Shown piece after piece: positions 27,700 to 37,128 of a stretch of 64,000 nt of DNA. Within the stretch, counting starts at the first letter, position 1; every line of letters starts with the position of its first letter. The notes beneath the pieces were generated by a model that was given only the letters and a program-made list of their open reading frames with translations, ran no database searches and was not told where the DNA came from. Location of the stretch: positions 62,001 to 126,000 of the forward strand of contig DATKQY010000027.1 of NCBI GenBank assembly GCA_035532475.1, read 5' to 3'. The DNA is from DATKQY01 sp035532475. GTDB taxonomy: Bacteria; Actinomycetota; Acidimicrobiia; Acidimicrobiales; Bog-793. Both the position numbers and the translations under genes were made by a program.

Positions 27700-27738
27700 G
27701 AGCCTGCAGCGTCGCCGGCCCGGGTGTGAACGTCCTGG

Positions 27739-28197
27739 GTGAGCCACGCCGATCGCCACCGAGACGACACGATGGACCGACTTGCTGCCCTCTTCGAGCA
27801 ACTGCCGCTGCCCGCGATCGCGCGGATGCTGCGCCGGACCGCGTTCGCAGCGATCGGGGTCGGGGTGGTGGCCCTCGTCCTCGCCGCCGTGCTCGGCCAC
27901 ATCCTCGTCGGGCTCGGCGCCTGCATCGGCCTCGGACTCGGCCTGGCGAACATCCGGCTCGTCTCGGCCTCCGTCGCCAAGGTGAACGCTTCCGGTGCCG
28001 AGCACCCGAAGCGTGTGCTGGCCTCGCGAACGCTCGTTCGCCTCGGCTTGACGACGGTCATCGTCATCGGCCTACTGTTCGCCTCCGTGCAGCTCGGGTT
28101 CGGCACTGCCGGGGGGATCGCGGTGTTCTACTTCCTCCTCATCTTCAACCTCGTACGCGCCATCCTCCGGCAAGGCACCTCGGGAGTGGCGGGGTGA
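27739..28197 (+). CDS. atpI: ATP synthase I-like membrane protein
   Basis: Accessory protein thought to aid c-ring assembly, as for AtpI. Seen: 152 residues with four hydrophobic segments and few charges between them, located directly before atpB. The GTG at 27739 gives a hydrophilic start; ATG 27772 (MDRLAALFEQL) is as likely. The stop overlaps the atpB start. Same position as Rv1303. Confidence 0.7.
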   Translation: MSHADRHRDDTMDRLAALFEQLPLPAIARMLRRTAFAAIGVGVVALVLAAVLGHILVGLGACIGLGLGLANIRLVSASVAKVNASGAEHPKRVLASRTLVRLGLTTVIVIGLLFASVQLGFGTAGGIAVFYFLLIFNLVRAILRQGTSGVAG

Positions 28198-28934
28198 GCG
28201 CAGGCTTCGGAGTGCTGGCGACGAGCCTCCCCCCCATCGGTGGCCACACCACCCGGCACCTGTTCGGTCTGACCGTCAACGTCGACGACCTCCTGTCGGT
28301 GCTCGTCGCGGCGGTGATCCTGCTCGGGCTCGGTTTCTACGTCCGTGCGAAGGTCACCTCGGGCGTGCCGGGCAAGCTGCAGCTCGCCTTCGAGACGATC
28401 GTGGGCGGCGTCGAGGGCCAGGTGAAGTCGTCGATGGGCGACGAGGGGCGCCCGATCGTGCCGCTCGCGGTGACGCTCTTTCTCTTCATCCTCATCGCCA
28501 ACTGGCTGGAGCTGATCCCGACCGGTCACGACCCCCAGTACCTGCCGGCCCCGACCGGCGACATCAACTTCACCGCGGCGATGGCGATCTTCGTCATCGT
28601 CCTCGTCCACGCGACGTGGATCCGCAAGCAGGGTCTGCGCAAGTACCTGTCCCACTACTTCCGGCCGTTCAAGGCGCTGTTCCCGATCAACGTCATCGAG
28701 GAGCTCGTGAAGCCGGTCACCCTGGCGCTCCGGCTCTTCGGGAACATCTTCTCGGGCGGGCTGATGCTCGTGCTGATCGCCGACCTGCTCCCAGTGAAGT
28801 TCGTCGCGCCGATCCCGATCCTCGACGTCGTCTGGAAGCTGTTCGACGGGCTGTTCGTCGGGCCGGTCCAGGCGTTCATCTTCACGCTGCTCACCATCCT
28901 CTACTTCCAGTCGGCGATCGCCGGCGGCCACTGA
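28194..28934 (+). CDS. atpB: ATP synthase subunit a
   Basis: Proton half-channel of the Fo motor. Seen: six predicted helices, NWLELIP in an early helix, and the essential Arg in ALRLFGNIFSGG (about residue 180), followed by VQAFIFTLLTILYFQSAI near the end. 246 residues. The GTG overlaps the atpI stop; the longer frame upstream crosses other genes. Confidence 0.95.
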   Translation: MSAGFGVLATSLPPIGGHTTRHLFGLTVNVDDLLSVLVAAVILLGLGFYVRAKVTSGVPGKLQLAFETIVGGVEGQVKSSMGDEGRPIVPLAVTLFLFILIANWLELIPTGHDPQYLPAPTGDINFTAAMAIFVIVLVHATWIRKQGLRKYLSHYFRPFKALFPINVIEELVKPVTLALRLFGNIFSGGLMLVLIADLLPVKFVAPIPILDVVWKLFDGLFVGPVQAFIFTLLTILYFQSAIAGGH

Positions 28935-29006
28935 CCCCGCTTGCGGAGGACGCGGCGACGGACCCGGGCCCACCAGCCCCTGACCACCTAGCACAGGAGA
29001 ACCGAC

Positions 29007-29270
29007 ATGGCAGCAGACACGACCCAGCAGGCGATCCAGCTCGCCGGCGCGATGGTCGGCGGCGGGCTCGCCCTCGGCGGTGGCGCCGTCGGCGCGGCGA
29101 TCGGCGACGGCCTGGCCGGCAGCCAGACGATCGCCGGCGTCGCCCGGCAACCCGAGGCGCAGGGTCGCCTGTTCACGATCATGTTCATCATCGTCGGCCT
29201 CGTCGAGGCGATGTACTTCATCAACCTCGTGTTCATGGCCCTCTTCGTTTTCGTGCTCTACAAGAAGTAG
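29007..29270 (+). CDS. atpE: ATP synthase subunit c
   Basis: Proteolipid of the rotor ring. Seen: two helices with a Gly-rich first helix (GGGLALGGGAVGAAIGDG), the polar RQPEAQG loop, and proton-carrying Glu67 in VGLVEAMYFINL. No Na+-binding Gln/Ser/Thr pattern is obvious, so proton coupling is likely. 87 residues. Strong AGGAGA site before the ATG, in keeping with high translation of c. Confidence 0.97.
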   Translation: MAADTTQQAIQLAGAMVGGGLALGGGAVGAAIGDGLAGSQTIAGVARQPEAQGRLFTIMFIIVGLVEAMYFINLVFMALFVFVLYKK

Positions 29271-29279
29271 CGAGGATCG

Positions 29280-29861
29280 ATGCCGATCGTCAGCGCTGAC
29301 GTCGCAGTCGTGCACGGCGCCCTCGCGGCGACGCCGAGCACGACCACCTCCACGACGACGGCTCCGATCTTCCTCGTCCCGAACGGGACGTTCGTCGTCG
29401 AGCTGATCATGTTCGTGATCGTGCTCGGCATCGTGGCCAAGTTCATCCTGCCGCCGATACAAAAGGCCGTCGACGACCGAGAGCAGAGGGTGCGAGGTGA
29501 GCTCCAGGCGGGGGAGGAGGGGCGCCAGGAGGCGGCCCGCCTCGCCGCCGAGGGCCAGGAGGCCGTCGAGCGCGCCCGGGCCGAGGCGCGCACGATCCTC
29601 GAGGAGGCCGGGCGCACGGTGGAGGAGCTGCGCCGCGACGCGCGCCAGCGTGCCCAGGTCGAGCACGACGCTCGCCTGAGCGAGGCCGAGGGCGCGATCG
29701 ACACCGAGCGGCAGCGGGCGCGCGAGGCCGTCCTCGCTCGCGCCGGGGACCTGGTCGTCGCCGCGGCCGAACGCGTCGTCGGCACGGCGGTCGACCCGGC
29801 GAGGCACCGCAGCCTCATCGAGCAGGCGCTCGCCGAGGCCGAGTCGAAGAGCGCCCGCTAG
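29280..29861 (+). CDS. atpF: ATP synthase subunit b (first of two)
   Basis: Peripheral stalk subunit. Seen: an unusual ~30-residue Ser/Thr-rich N terminus, one membrane helix (residues ~38-58, VVELIMFVIVLGIVAKFIL), then a long charged alpha-helix for stalk dimerisation. 193 residues. A second, different b-type gene follows at once, so the stalk is probably a b/b' heterodimer. Confidence 0.88.
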   Translation: MPIVSADVAVVHGALAATPSTTTSTTTAPIFLVPNGTFVVELIMFVIVLGIVAKFILPPIQKAVDDREQRVRGELQAGEEGRQEAARLAAEGQEAVERARAEARTILEEAGRTVEELRRDARQRAQVEHDARLSEAEGAIDTERQRAREAVLARAGDLVVAAAERVVGTAVDPARHRSLIEQALAEAESKSAR

Positions 29862-30380
29862 ATGACCACCCCGCACGTGCTGGCGTCGAGCGACAACTTC
29901 GGCGAGTCGTTCGTCCTCGAGTGGATCGCGCTCATCTTCGTCGCGGTCTTCATCTGGCGCTACGTCGTGCCGTTCCTCTCGGGCAGGATGGCCGCGAAGC
30001 GCGAGCAGATCCGGGCGTCGCTCGAGGCTGGCGAGGAGGCCGCGGCGGCCGCGGCACGCGCCGTCGCCGAGGCGCAGGATGCCCTGGCGTCCTCGCAGCG
30101 CGAAGCCGAGGCGATCGTCGCCCAGGCGCACCGCAGCGCCGAGCAGCTTGTCGCCGACGGGCGCCGGCGCGCCGAGGAGGACTACGAGCGGATCCTGGCC
30201 CGGACCGAGTCCGAGGTCCGCATGGCGATGGCCCGGGTCCGCGGCGAGGTCGCCGCCGAGGTGAGCGCCATGGTCATCGCCGCCGCCGAGCGGGTCGTCG
30301 AGGCCGAGCTGGACGTCTCGAGCCACCATCGCCTGATCGACGAGGCGATCGCCGCGGCCGAGACCGAGACGACGCACTGA
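29862..30380 (+). CDS. ATP synthase subunit b' (second b-type)
   Basis: Second stalk subunit. Seen: one membrane helix near residues 17-37 (VLEWIALIFVAVFIWRYVV) and a long Ala/Glu/Arg coiled-coil ending in AAERVVEAELDVSSHHRLIDEAI, resembling the end of the first b subunit (AAERVVGTAVDPARHRSLIEQAL). The pair therefore arose by duplication. In mycobacteria the second b protein is fused to delta; here it is a separate gene ending 1 base before the delta start. Confidence 0.87.
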   Translation: MTTPHVLASSDNFGESFVLEWIALIFVAVFIWRYVVPFLSGRMAAKREQIRASLEAGEEAAAAAARAVAEAQDALASSQREAEAIVAQAHRSAEQLVADGRRRAEEDYERILARTESEVRMAMARVRGEVAAEVSAMVIAAAERVVEAELDVSSHHRLIDEAIAAAETETTH

Positions 30381-30381
30381 C

Positions 30382-31281
30382 GTGCGCGAGCTCCTGCGCG
30401 GCTACGCCGCCGCGACCTTCGAGAGCGCCGCGGGCGCCGGCCGCCTGGAGGCGGTCGTGAGCGAGCTGGCGACGTTCGCTCGCGCCCTCGACGGCTCCGA
30501 GTCGCTCTACCGGATCCTCACCGACGCCACCATCCCCCAGCGCGCCCGGCGCGGCGTCGTCGTCGACCTGCTGGAGACGAAGGCGGCGCCCGAGACGACG
30601 TCGCTCGTCTCCTTCGCGGTGCGGGTCGAGAAGGCCGGCGAGCTGCCCGCCGCGCTCGCCTTCCTCGTCGAGCTGGCAGAGGACGACCTCCGCCAGATCG
30701 GCCGTGGTGCGGTCGATGCGGAGCCGCCAGCCGGCCGCACCCTCGTGCGCGAGCGCATCCGTGGCTACGCCGAGCGGGTGCTGCAGGAGCTGAGCCGGCG
30801 CGCCGAGGTCGACGAGGTGGAGGACGAGCTGTTCCGCTTCGCCCGCGTGCTCGACACGAACCCGTCGCTCCGCCAGGCGCTGACCGAGCCCGCCAACCCG
30901 CTCGCCGCGCGCGTCGGCGTGGTCGACACGCTCCTCGGCGACCGGGTCCGGCCGGCGACGCTCCGCCTGGCACGCTACGTGCTGCGCGCCGGGCACGTCC
31001 GTGACCTCGTCGGGACCTTCGAGTGGCTGGTCGAGCTGGCGGCCGAGGAGCGGGGGCGGCGCGTCGCCGAGGTCCGTTGCGCGGTCGAGCTCGACACGGG
31101 CGAGCGCGAGCGCCTTGCGGGGGCGCTCACCCGCCTGGTCGAGCGCCCCGTCGAGGTGCGCGTCGTGATCGACCCCTCGGTCGTCGGCGGCATGCTGGTC
31201 TCGGTCGGGGACCTCGTGATCGACGGGACCGTCCGACTTCGCTTCGAGCGGCTGCGCGACGTGCTCGCCCAGCCGAGCTGA
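30382..31281 (+). CDS. atpH: ATP synthase subunit delta with duplicated N-terminal domain
   Basis: Links the peripheral stalk to the alpha3beta3 head. 299 residues against about 180 for typical delta. Seen: residues ~2-99 and ~123-220 align throughout (RELLRGYAAATFE with RERIRGYAERVLQ, ELATFARALD with ELFRFARVLD, GVVVDLL with GVVDTLL), so the N-terminal OSCP domain is present twice, followed by one normal C-terminal domain (~225-299). A similar extra domain is known in the mycobacterial b-delta fusion. Start GTG 30382. Confidence 0.88.
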   Translation: MRELLRGYAAATFESAAGAGRLEAVVSELATFARALDGSESLYRILTDATIPQRARRGVVVDLLETKAAPETTSLVSFAVRVEKAGELPAALAFLVELAEDDLRQIGRGAVDAEPPAGRTLVRERIRGYAERVLQELSRRAEVDEVEDELFRFARVLDTNPSLRQALTEPANPLAARVGVVDTLLGDRVRPATLRLARYVLRAGHVRDLVGTFEWLVELAAEERGRRVAEVRCAVELDTGERERLAGALTRLVERPVEVRVVIDPSVVGGMLVSVGDLVIDGTVRLRFERLRDVLAQPS

Positions 31282-31302
31282 TCAGAGAACAAGGGAGCAT
31301 CC

Positions 31303-32877
<1,575 letters not shown>

Positions 32878-32880
32878 GCC

Positions 32881-33870
32881 ATGGCAGGAGGCGTGGAGCG
32901 CGAGCTCCGGCGGCGGATCCGCACGGTCGAGGCGATGAAGAAGATCACGCGGGCGATGCAGCTGATCGCCGCGTCGCAGATGGTGCGCGCCCAGCAGCGG
33001 ATCGCCGGCTCACGCCCCTACGTCGACGGGTTGCGGCGCGTGCTCGCCGTCACCGCCACCGAGGCCGTCGGCGCCTCCCGCCTGATCGGCGTCCCGGAGA
33101 ACCCGGCGACGACGCTCGTCGTCGTGATCGTCGGCGACCGCGGGCTCTCCGGCGCCTACAGCTCGAACGTGCTGCGGCGCGCCGAGCGCCACATGCAGCG
33201 CGGCAACGCCGAGGGGCGCTCGTACCGGCTCGTCACCGTCGGTCGTAAGGCGCAGTCGTTCTTCCGCTTCCGCGGGCGGGCCGTCGACCGGGCCTTCACG
33301 GGCATGTCCGACCGGCCGACGTTCGAGGACGCGAGGCGGGTCGCCAACGAGGTGGTCTGGCCGTTCCTCGCCGGCGAGGTCGACCGGGTCCAGCTCTTCT
33401 CGACGCGGTTCCGCTCGGCCGGCGTGCAGTACGTCGAGCGGCGCCAGCTTCTGCCGTTGCCGAGGCCGGAGGACCGCGACGAGCATGTCGCCCCCGGCGT
33501 GCGGGGGCAGGCGGAGGCCACCGATATCCCCGAGACACCGGCAGGCGGGGGCTTCTACGACTTCGAGCCGAGCCCCGAGGACCTCCTCAGGCTCCTCGTG
33601 CCCCAGTACGCCGAGGCGGAGATGTTCCGGGCGCTGCTCGAGGCCTCCGCCTCCGAGCACACCGCCCGCCAGCGGGCGATGGCGGCGGCGACCGAGAACG
33701 CCGAGGAGCTAGTCACCGCCTACCGGCGGGCGATGAACCGGGCCCGCCAGGACTCGATCACCACCGAGATCATGGAGATCGTCGGCGGCGCCGAAGCGCT
33801 CCGGCGCGCCGGCGACTCCGGGGCACACCACGACCTCCCCCCCGAGCACAGCGAGGAGCACATCGCATGA
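32881..33870 (+). CDS. atpG: ATP synthase subunit gamma
   Basis: Central rotor shaft. Seen: N-terminal helix RELRRRIRTVEAMKKITRAMQLIA and C-terminal helix RARQDSITTEIMEIVGGAEAL, both typical. 329 residues, longer than usual because of an insert around residues 198-222 (Pro/Gly-rich, before the SPEDLLRLL stretch) and a ~25-residue acidic/His-rich tail after the coiled coil. The stop overlaps the atpD start (ATGA). Confidence 0.95.
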   Translation: MAGGVERELRRRIRTVEAMKKITRAMQLIAASQMVRAQQRIAGSRPYVDGLRRVLAVTATEAVGASRLIGVPENPATTLVVVIVGDRGLSGAYSSNVLRRAERHMQRGNAEGRSYRLVTVGRKAQSFFRFRGRAVDRAFTGMSDRPTFEDARRVANEVVWPFLAGEVDRVQLFSTRFRSAGVQYVERRQLLPLPRPEDRDEHVAPGVRGQAEATDIPETPAGGGFYDFEPSPEDLLRLLVPQYAEAEMFRALLEASASEHTARQRAMAAATENAEELVTAYRRAMNRARQDSITTEIMEIVGGAEALRRAGDSGAHHDLPPEHSEEHIA

Positions 33871-35330
33871 GCAGCGAACCCACCGGCGCGGCGCCCTCCG
33901 CGGCCGCCGCCACGACGAAGACCCTGGAGGACGGGCGCGTCGTCGCGATCTCAGGTCCGGTCGTCGACGTCGAGTTCCCCCCGCACGCCCTCCCCGAGAT
34001 CGACATGGCGCTCGAGATCGAGCTTGAGCTCGAGCACGAGCGGACGATCATCACCGCCGAGGTGGCCCAGCAGATCGGCGAGGGCCGGGTCCGCTGCATC
34101 ACCTTGAAGGCCACCGACGGCCTGGTGCGCGGCGCCCGGGTGCGCAACACCGGGCGCGGCATCACGGTGCCGGTCGGCGACGCCGTCCTCGGCCACGTGT
34201 TCAACGTGATCGGCGAGCCGCTCGACACCGACGACATCGGCGAGATCGCCGACCGCTGGGAGATCCACCGGGACCCGCCGCCCTTCGACGAGCTCGAGCC
34301 GCGCCGCCAGCTCTTCGAGACCGGGATCAAGGTCATCGACCTGCTCGAGCCCTACGTGCAGGGTGGCAAGATCGGCCTGTTCGGCGGCGCCGGTGTCGGC
34401 AAGACCGTGCTGATCCAAGAGATGATCCGCCGCGTCGCCCAGCAGCACGGCGGCGTGTCGGTGTTCGCCGGCGTCGGCGAGCGCACGCGTGAGGGGACGG
34501 ACCTCTGGCTCGAGATGCAGGAGTCCGGCGTCATCGAGAAGGCGGCCCTCGTCTACGGCCAGATGGACGAGCCGCCCGGGGTGCGCCTTCGCGTCGCGCT
34601 GTCGGCGCTCACGATGGCCGAGTACTTCCGCGACGTGAAGAACCAGGACGTCCTGCTCTTCGTCGACAACATCTTCCGCTTCGTCCAGGCGGGATCGGAG
34701 GTCTCGACCCTGCTCGGGCGGATGCCCTCCGCCGTCGGCTACCAGCCGACCCTCGCCGACGAGATGGGGGCCCTCCAGGAGCGGATCACCTCGACGAAGG
34801 GACGCTCGATCACCTCGCTGCAGGCCGTCTACGTCCCGGCCGACGACTACACGGACCCGGCGCCGTTCACGACCTTCACCCACCTCGACGCGACGACGGA
34901 GCTGTCGCGCCAGATCGCCGCCCTCGGCATCTACCCCGCGGTCGACCCGCTGGCATCCACCAGCAACATCCTCGCCCCCGAGGTCGTCGGCGACGCCCAC
35001 TACCGCTGCGCGCAGCGGGTGAAGGAGATCCTCCAGCGCTTCCGGGAGCTGCAGGACATCATCGCCATCCTCGGGCTCGACGAGCTCTCCGAGGAGGACC
35101 GCCTGACGGTGACGCGCGCCCGCAAGATCCAGCGCTTCCTCTCGCAGCCCTTCTTCGTGGCCGAGGTGTTCACGGGCCAGCCCGGCGTCTACGTGCCGAT
35201 CGAAGAGACGGTGCGCAGCTTCGAGGCGCTCGTGGGCGGCGACCTCGACGACATCCCCGAGCAGGCCTTCTTGAACGTCGGCGCCGTCGACGACGTCTAC
35301 GCCAAGGCGAAGCAGCTCGCAGGCGCCTGA
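33867..35330 (+). CDS. atpD: ATP synthase subunit beta
   Basis: Catalytic subunit. Seen: Walker A GGAGVGKTV (about residues 172-180), catalytic Glu in GVGERTREG, LLFVDNIFRFVQAGSEVSTLLGRMPSAVGYQPTL, and the DELSEEDR (DELSEED) lever near residue 410. 487 residues. A short Ala/Thr-rich tail precedes the first beta-barrel strand. Start ATG overlaps the atpG stop. Confidence 0.98.
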   Translation: MSSEPTGAAPSAAAATTKTLEDGRVVAISGPVVDVEFPPHALPEIDMALEIELELEHERTIITAEVAQQIGEGRVRCITLKATDGLVRGARVRNTGRGITVPVGDAVLGHVFNVIGEPLDTDDIGEIADRWEIHRDPPPFDELEPRRQLFETGIKVIDLLEPYVQGGKIGLFGGAGVGKTVLIQEMIRRVAQQHGGVSVFAGVGERTREGTDLWLEMQESGVIEKAALVYGQMDEPPGVRLRVALSALTMAEYFRDVKNQDVLLFVDNIFRFVQAGSEVSTLLGRMPSAVGYQPTLADEMGALQERITSTKGRSITSLQAVYVPADDYTDPAPFTTFTHLDATTELSRQIAALGIYPAVDPLASTSNILAPEVVGDAHYRCAQRVKEILQRFRELQDIIAILGLDELSEEDRLTVTRARKIQRFLSQPFFVAEVFTGQPGVYVPIEETVRSFEALVGGDLDDIPEQAFLNVGAVDDVYAKAKQLAGA

Positions 35331-35411
35331 GCCCGCCCGCACCCGACAGGCCTGCGGGCGACCCGCCCGCACGAGCACCGCTCAGCACCAGGACCGAGGA
35401 GGACCGCTGCG

Positions 35412-35960
35412 ATGGCGACCCCGTTCCACGTCGAGATCGTGACGCCGTCGCGCGTCCTGCACTCGGGCGAGGCCGAGGAGGTCTCGATGCGCACCGACGC
35501 GGGCGAGATCGCTTTCCTCGCCCATCACGAGGACTTCATCGGGGCGGCGGACATCACCGTCGTGCGCGTCCGTCCGCACGCCACCGAGGCCGGCGAGCCG
35601 GGCGAGGGCGAGGGCAGCGAGCTTCGGTTCGCGGTGCACGGCGGCTTCGTCCACGTCGACCAGGGCGCCAACACCGTGACGATCCTGGCGGGCGTCGCCG
35701 AGCGCGGCGACCACATCGACGTCGGGCGCGCCAGGGCGGCGCTCGCCGCGGCGGAGGAGCGCCTCGCCACCGAGGGCCCTGCGGCCGAGCAGCGGGTGGC
35801 GGCCGAGGCCGAGCACCCCGCAGCGGGCGAAGGGGCGCCGACCGGCGCAACCCGGCTGTCCGGGGCGATGGTTGGCCTCCTCGCGCCCGAGTCCGCGGAG
35901 GCAGCGCTGCGCCGCGCGAAGGCGCGACTCGAGGCCGCGGGTGCGGCCGAGCCCGTCTGA
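35412..35960 (+). CDS. atpC: ATP synthase subunit epsilon
   Basis: Rotor foot subunit and regulator. Seen: MATPFHVEIVTPSRVLHSGEAEEVSMRT start, GEIAFLAHHEDFIGAADI, and GGFVHVDQGANTVTILAG. 182 residues compared with ~120-140 usually: there is a Glu/Gly-rich insert (GEPGEGEGSE, residues ~58-68) and a long Ala/Glu-rich C-terminal extension replacing a compact helical hairpin. Last gene of the atp cluster. Confidence 0.92.
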   Translation: MATPFHVEIVTPSRVLHSGEAEEVSMRTDAGEIAFLAHHEDFIGAADITVVRVRPHATEAGEPGEGEGSELRFAVHGGFVHVDQGANTVTILAGVAERGDHIDVGRARAALAAAEERLATEGPAAEQRVAAEAEHPAAGEGAPTGATRLSGAMVGLLAPESAEAALRRAKARLEAAGAAEPV

Positions 35961-36033
35961 GCCCGGCGCCGAGCGAGCGCCGTCGGCGCGCGGCCGCGCC
36001 CGGGGACGCCGGGAACCGGGCCCTTCGGCCCCG

Positions 36034-37119
36034 GTGCCGGGAGCCGCCGGCCCCGGCCAGTCGGGACCGGGCGGGCCGGCGCCCTCAGGGCGGGCGTCGC
36101 GCCACCGTTACCTCGCCGCGCTCGTCCTCGACGGGCGAGCGGCCGCCGAGGTCGACGGGCTGCGCCGGGCGCTGCGCCCCTCGCTGGTCGACCGTGTCCC
36201 GCCCCACATCACGCTCCTCGCGCCGGTCAACGTCCGCGACGACGCCGCCGAGTCGGCGCTCGCGCTCCTGCGCCGGGCCGCCGCGGCGAGCCGCCCGATC
36301 GCCGTCGAGCTCGGTCCCGTCGCGACCTTCCTCCCGCGCTCGCCCGTCTTGTACCTGCGGGTCTCGGGCGACGTCGACGAGCTCGAGGCGCTGCGTGCGC
36401 GCCTCGCCGCCGGGCCGCTCGCGCCGCCGCAGGGACGCGAGCCGCGCGCCTTCGTCCCTCACGTCACCTTGACGAACCGGGCCGAGCACGCGGCGGCGGC
36501 CACCCTCACCGAGGCGCTGAGCGGCTTCCGGCTCCCCGTGAGCTTCACGCGTCTCACGCTGCTCGAGCAGGACGTCGCCGCCGAAGGCCATCCCTGGAAC
36601 GAGATCGCCGACGCCGCCCTCGGGACCCCGGCGGTGGTCGGTCGGGGCGGCCTCGACGTCGAGCTCAGCGTCAGCGGGCGGCTCGACCCGTCGGTGGCGC
36701 GCTGGGCGACCGGGGCCTCGGACGCCGACGCCCGAGAGGCCTACGGCCCGAGCTGGTCCCCCGACGCCCCCTTCGCCGTCGTCGCGCGCCACCGGGGCGA
36801 GCTGCTCGGCGTCGCGACGGGCGAGGTCCGGGGCGACTGCTGCGAGCTGCGCCGCCTGATCGTCGCGCCCGAGCACCGGCGGGCCGGCGTCGGCAGCCAC
36901 CTCCTCCGCTTCGTCGAGCGCCTCGCCGCCGAGCGCGGTTGCGAGCGCGTGCGGCTTCGCACGATCGCCGCCGGCCCGGCCGAGGGCTTCTACACCCGGC
37001 GGGGCTACGCGGTGCTCGCGACGCTGCCGCGCTGGAGGGGAGGCTTGGACTTCGCGGTGATGGAGCGGAAGCTCCCAGGATCACGGGGAGCAGGCGCACC
37101 CGTCACAGGCACGACATAG
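36034..37119 (+). CDS. 2H phosphoesterase (LigT-like) fused to a GNAT acetyltransferase
   Basis: Two-domain protein. Seen: residues ~30-205 carry the paired HxT motifs of 2H phosphoesterases (PPHITLLAPV and FVPHVTLTNR), the fold of RNA 2',3'-cyclic phosphodiesterases. Residues ~210-350 form a GNAT domain with LRRLIVAPEHRRAGVGSHLL as the acetyl-CoA motif A (Q/RxxGxG/A) and GFYTRRGYAVL near the end. Both sets of key residues are present. The start is uncertain; GTG 36034 is chosen since the sequence before it is Pro/Arg/Gly low complexity. Substrates unknown. Confidence 0.75.
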   Translation: MPGAAGPGQSGPGGPAPSGRASRHRYLAALVLDGRAAAEVDGLRRALRPSLVDRVPPHITLLAPVNVRDDAAESALALLRRAAAASRPIAVELGPVATFLPRSPVLYLRVSGDVDELEALRARLAAGPLAPPQGREPRAFVPHVTLTNRAEHAAAATLTEALSGFRLPVSFTRLTLLEQDVAAEGHPWNEIADAALGTPAVVGRGGLDVELSVSGRLDPSVARWATGASDADAREAYGPSWSPDAPFAVVARHRGELLGVATGEVRGDCCELRRLIVAPEHRRAGVGSHLLRFVERLAAERGCERVRLRTIAAGPAEGFYTRRGYAVLATLPRWRGGLDFAVMERKLPGSRGAGAPVTGTT

Positions 37120-37122
37120 GCT
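37117..37122 (+). promoter_or_regulatory. -10 element before GGDEF-EAL gene, leaderless type
   Basis: TAGGCT overlaps the stop codon of the previous gene and ends 6 bases before the ATG at 37129. Confidence 0.35.
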
Positions 37123-37128
37123 CCCAAC

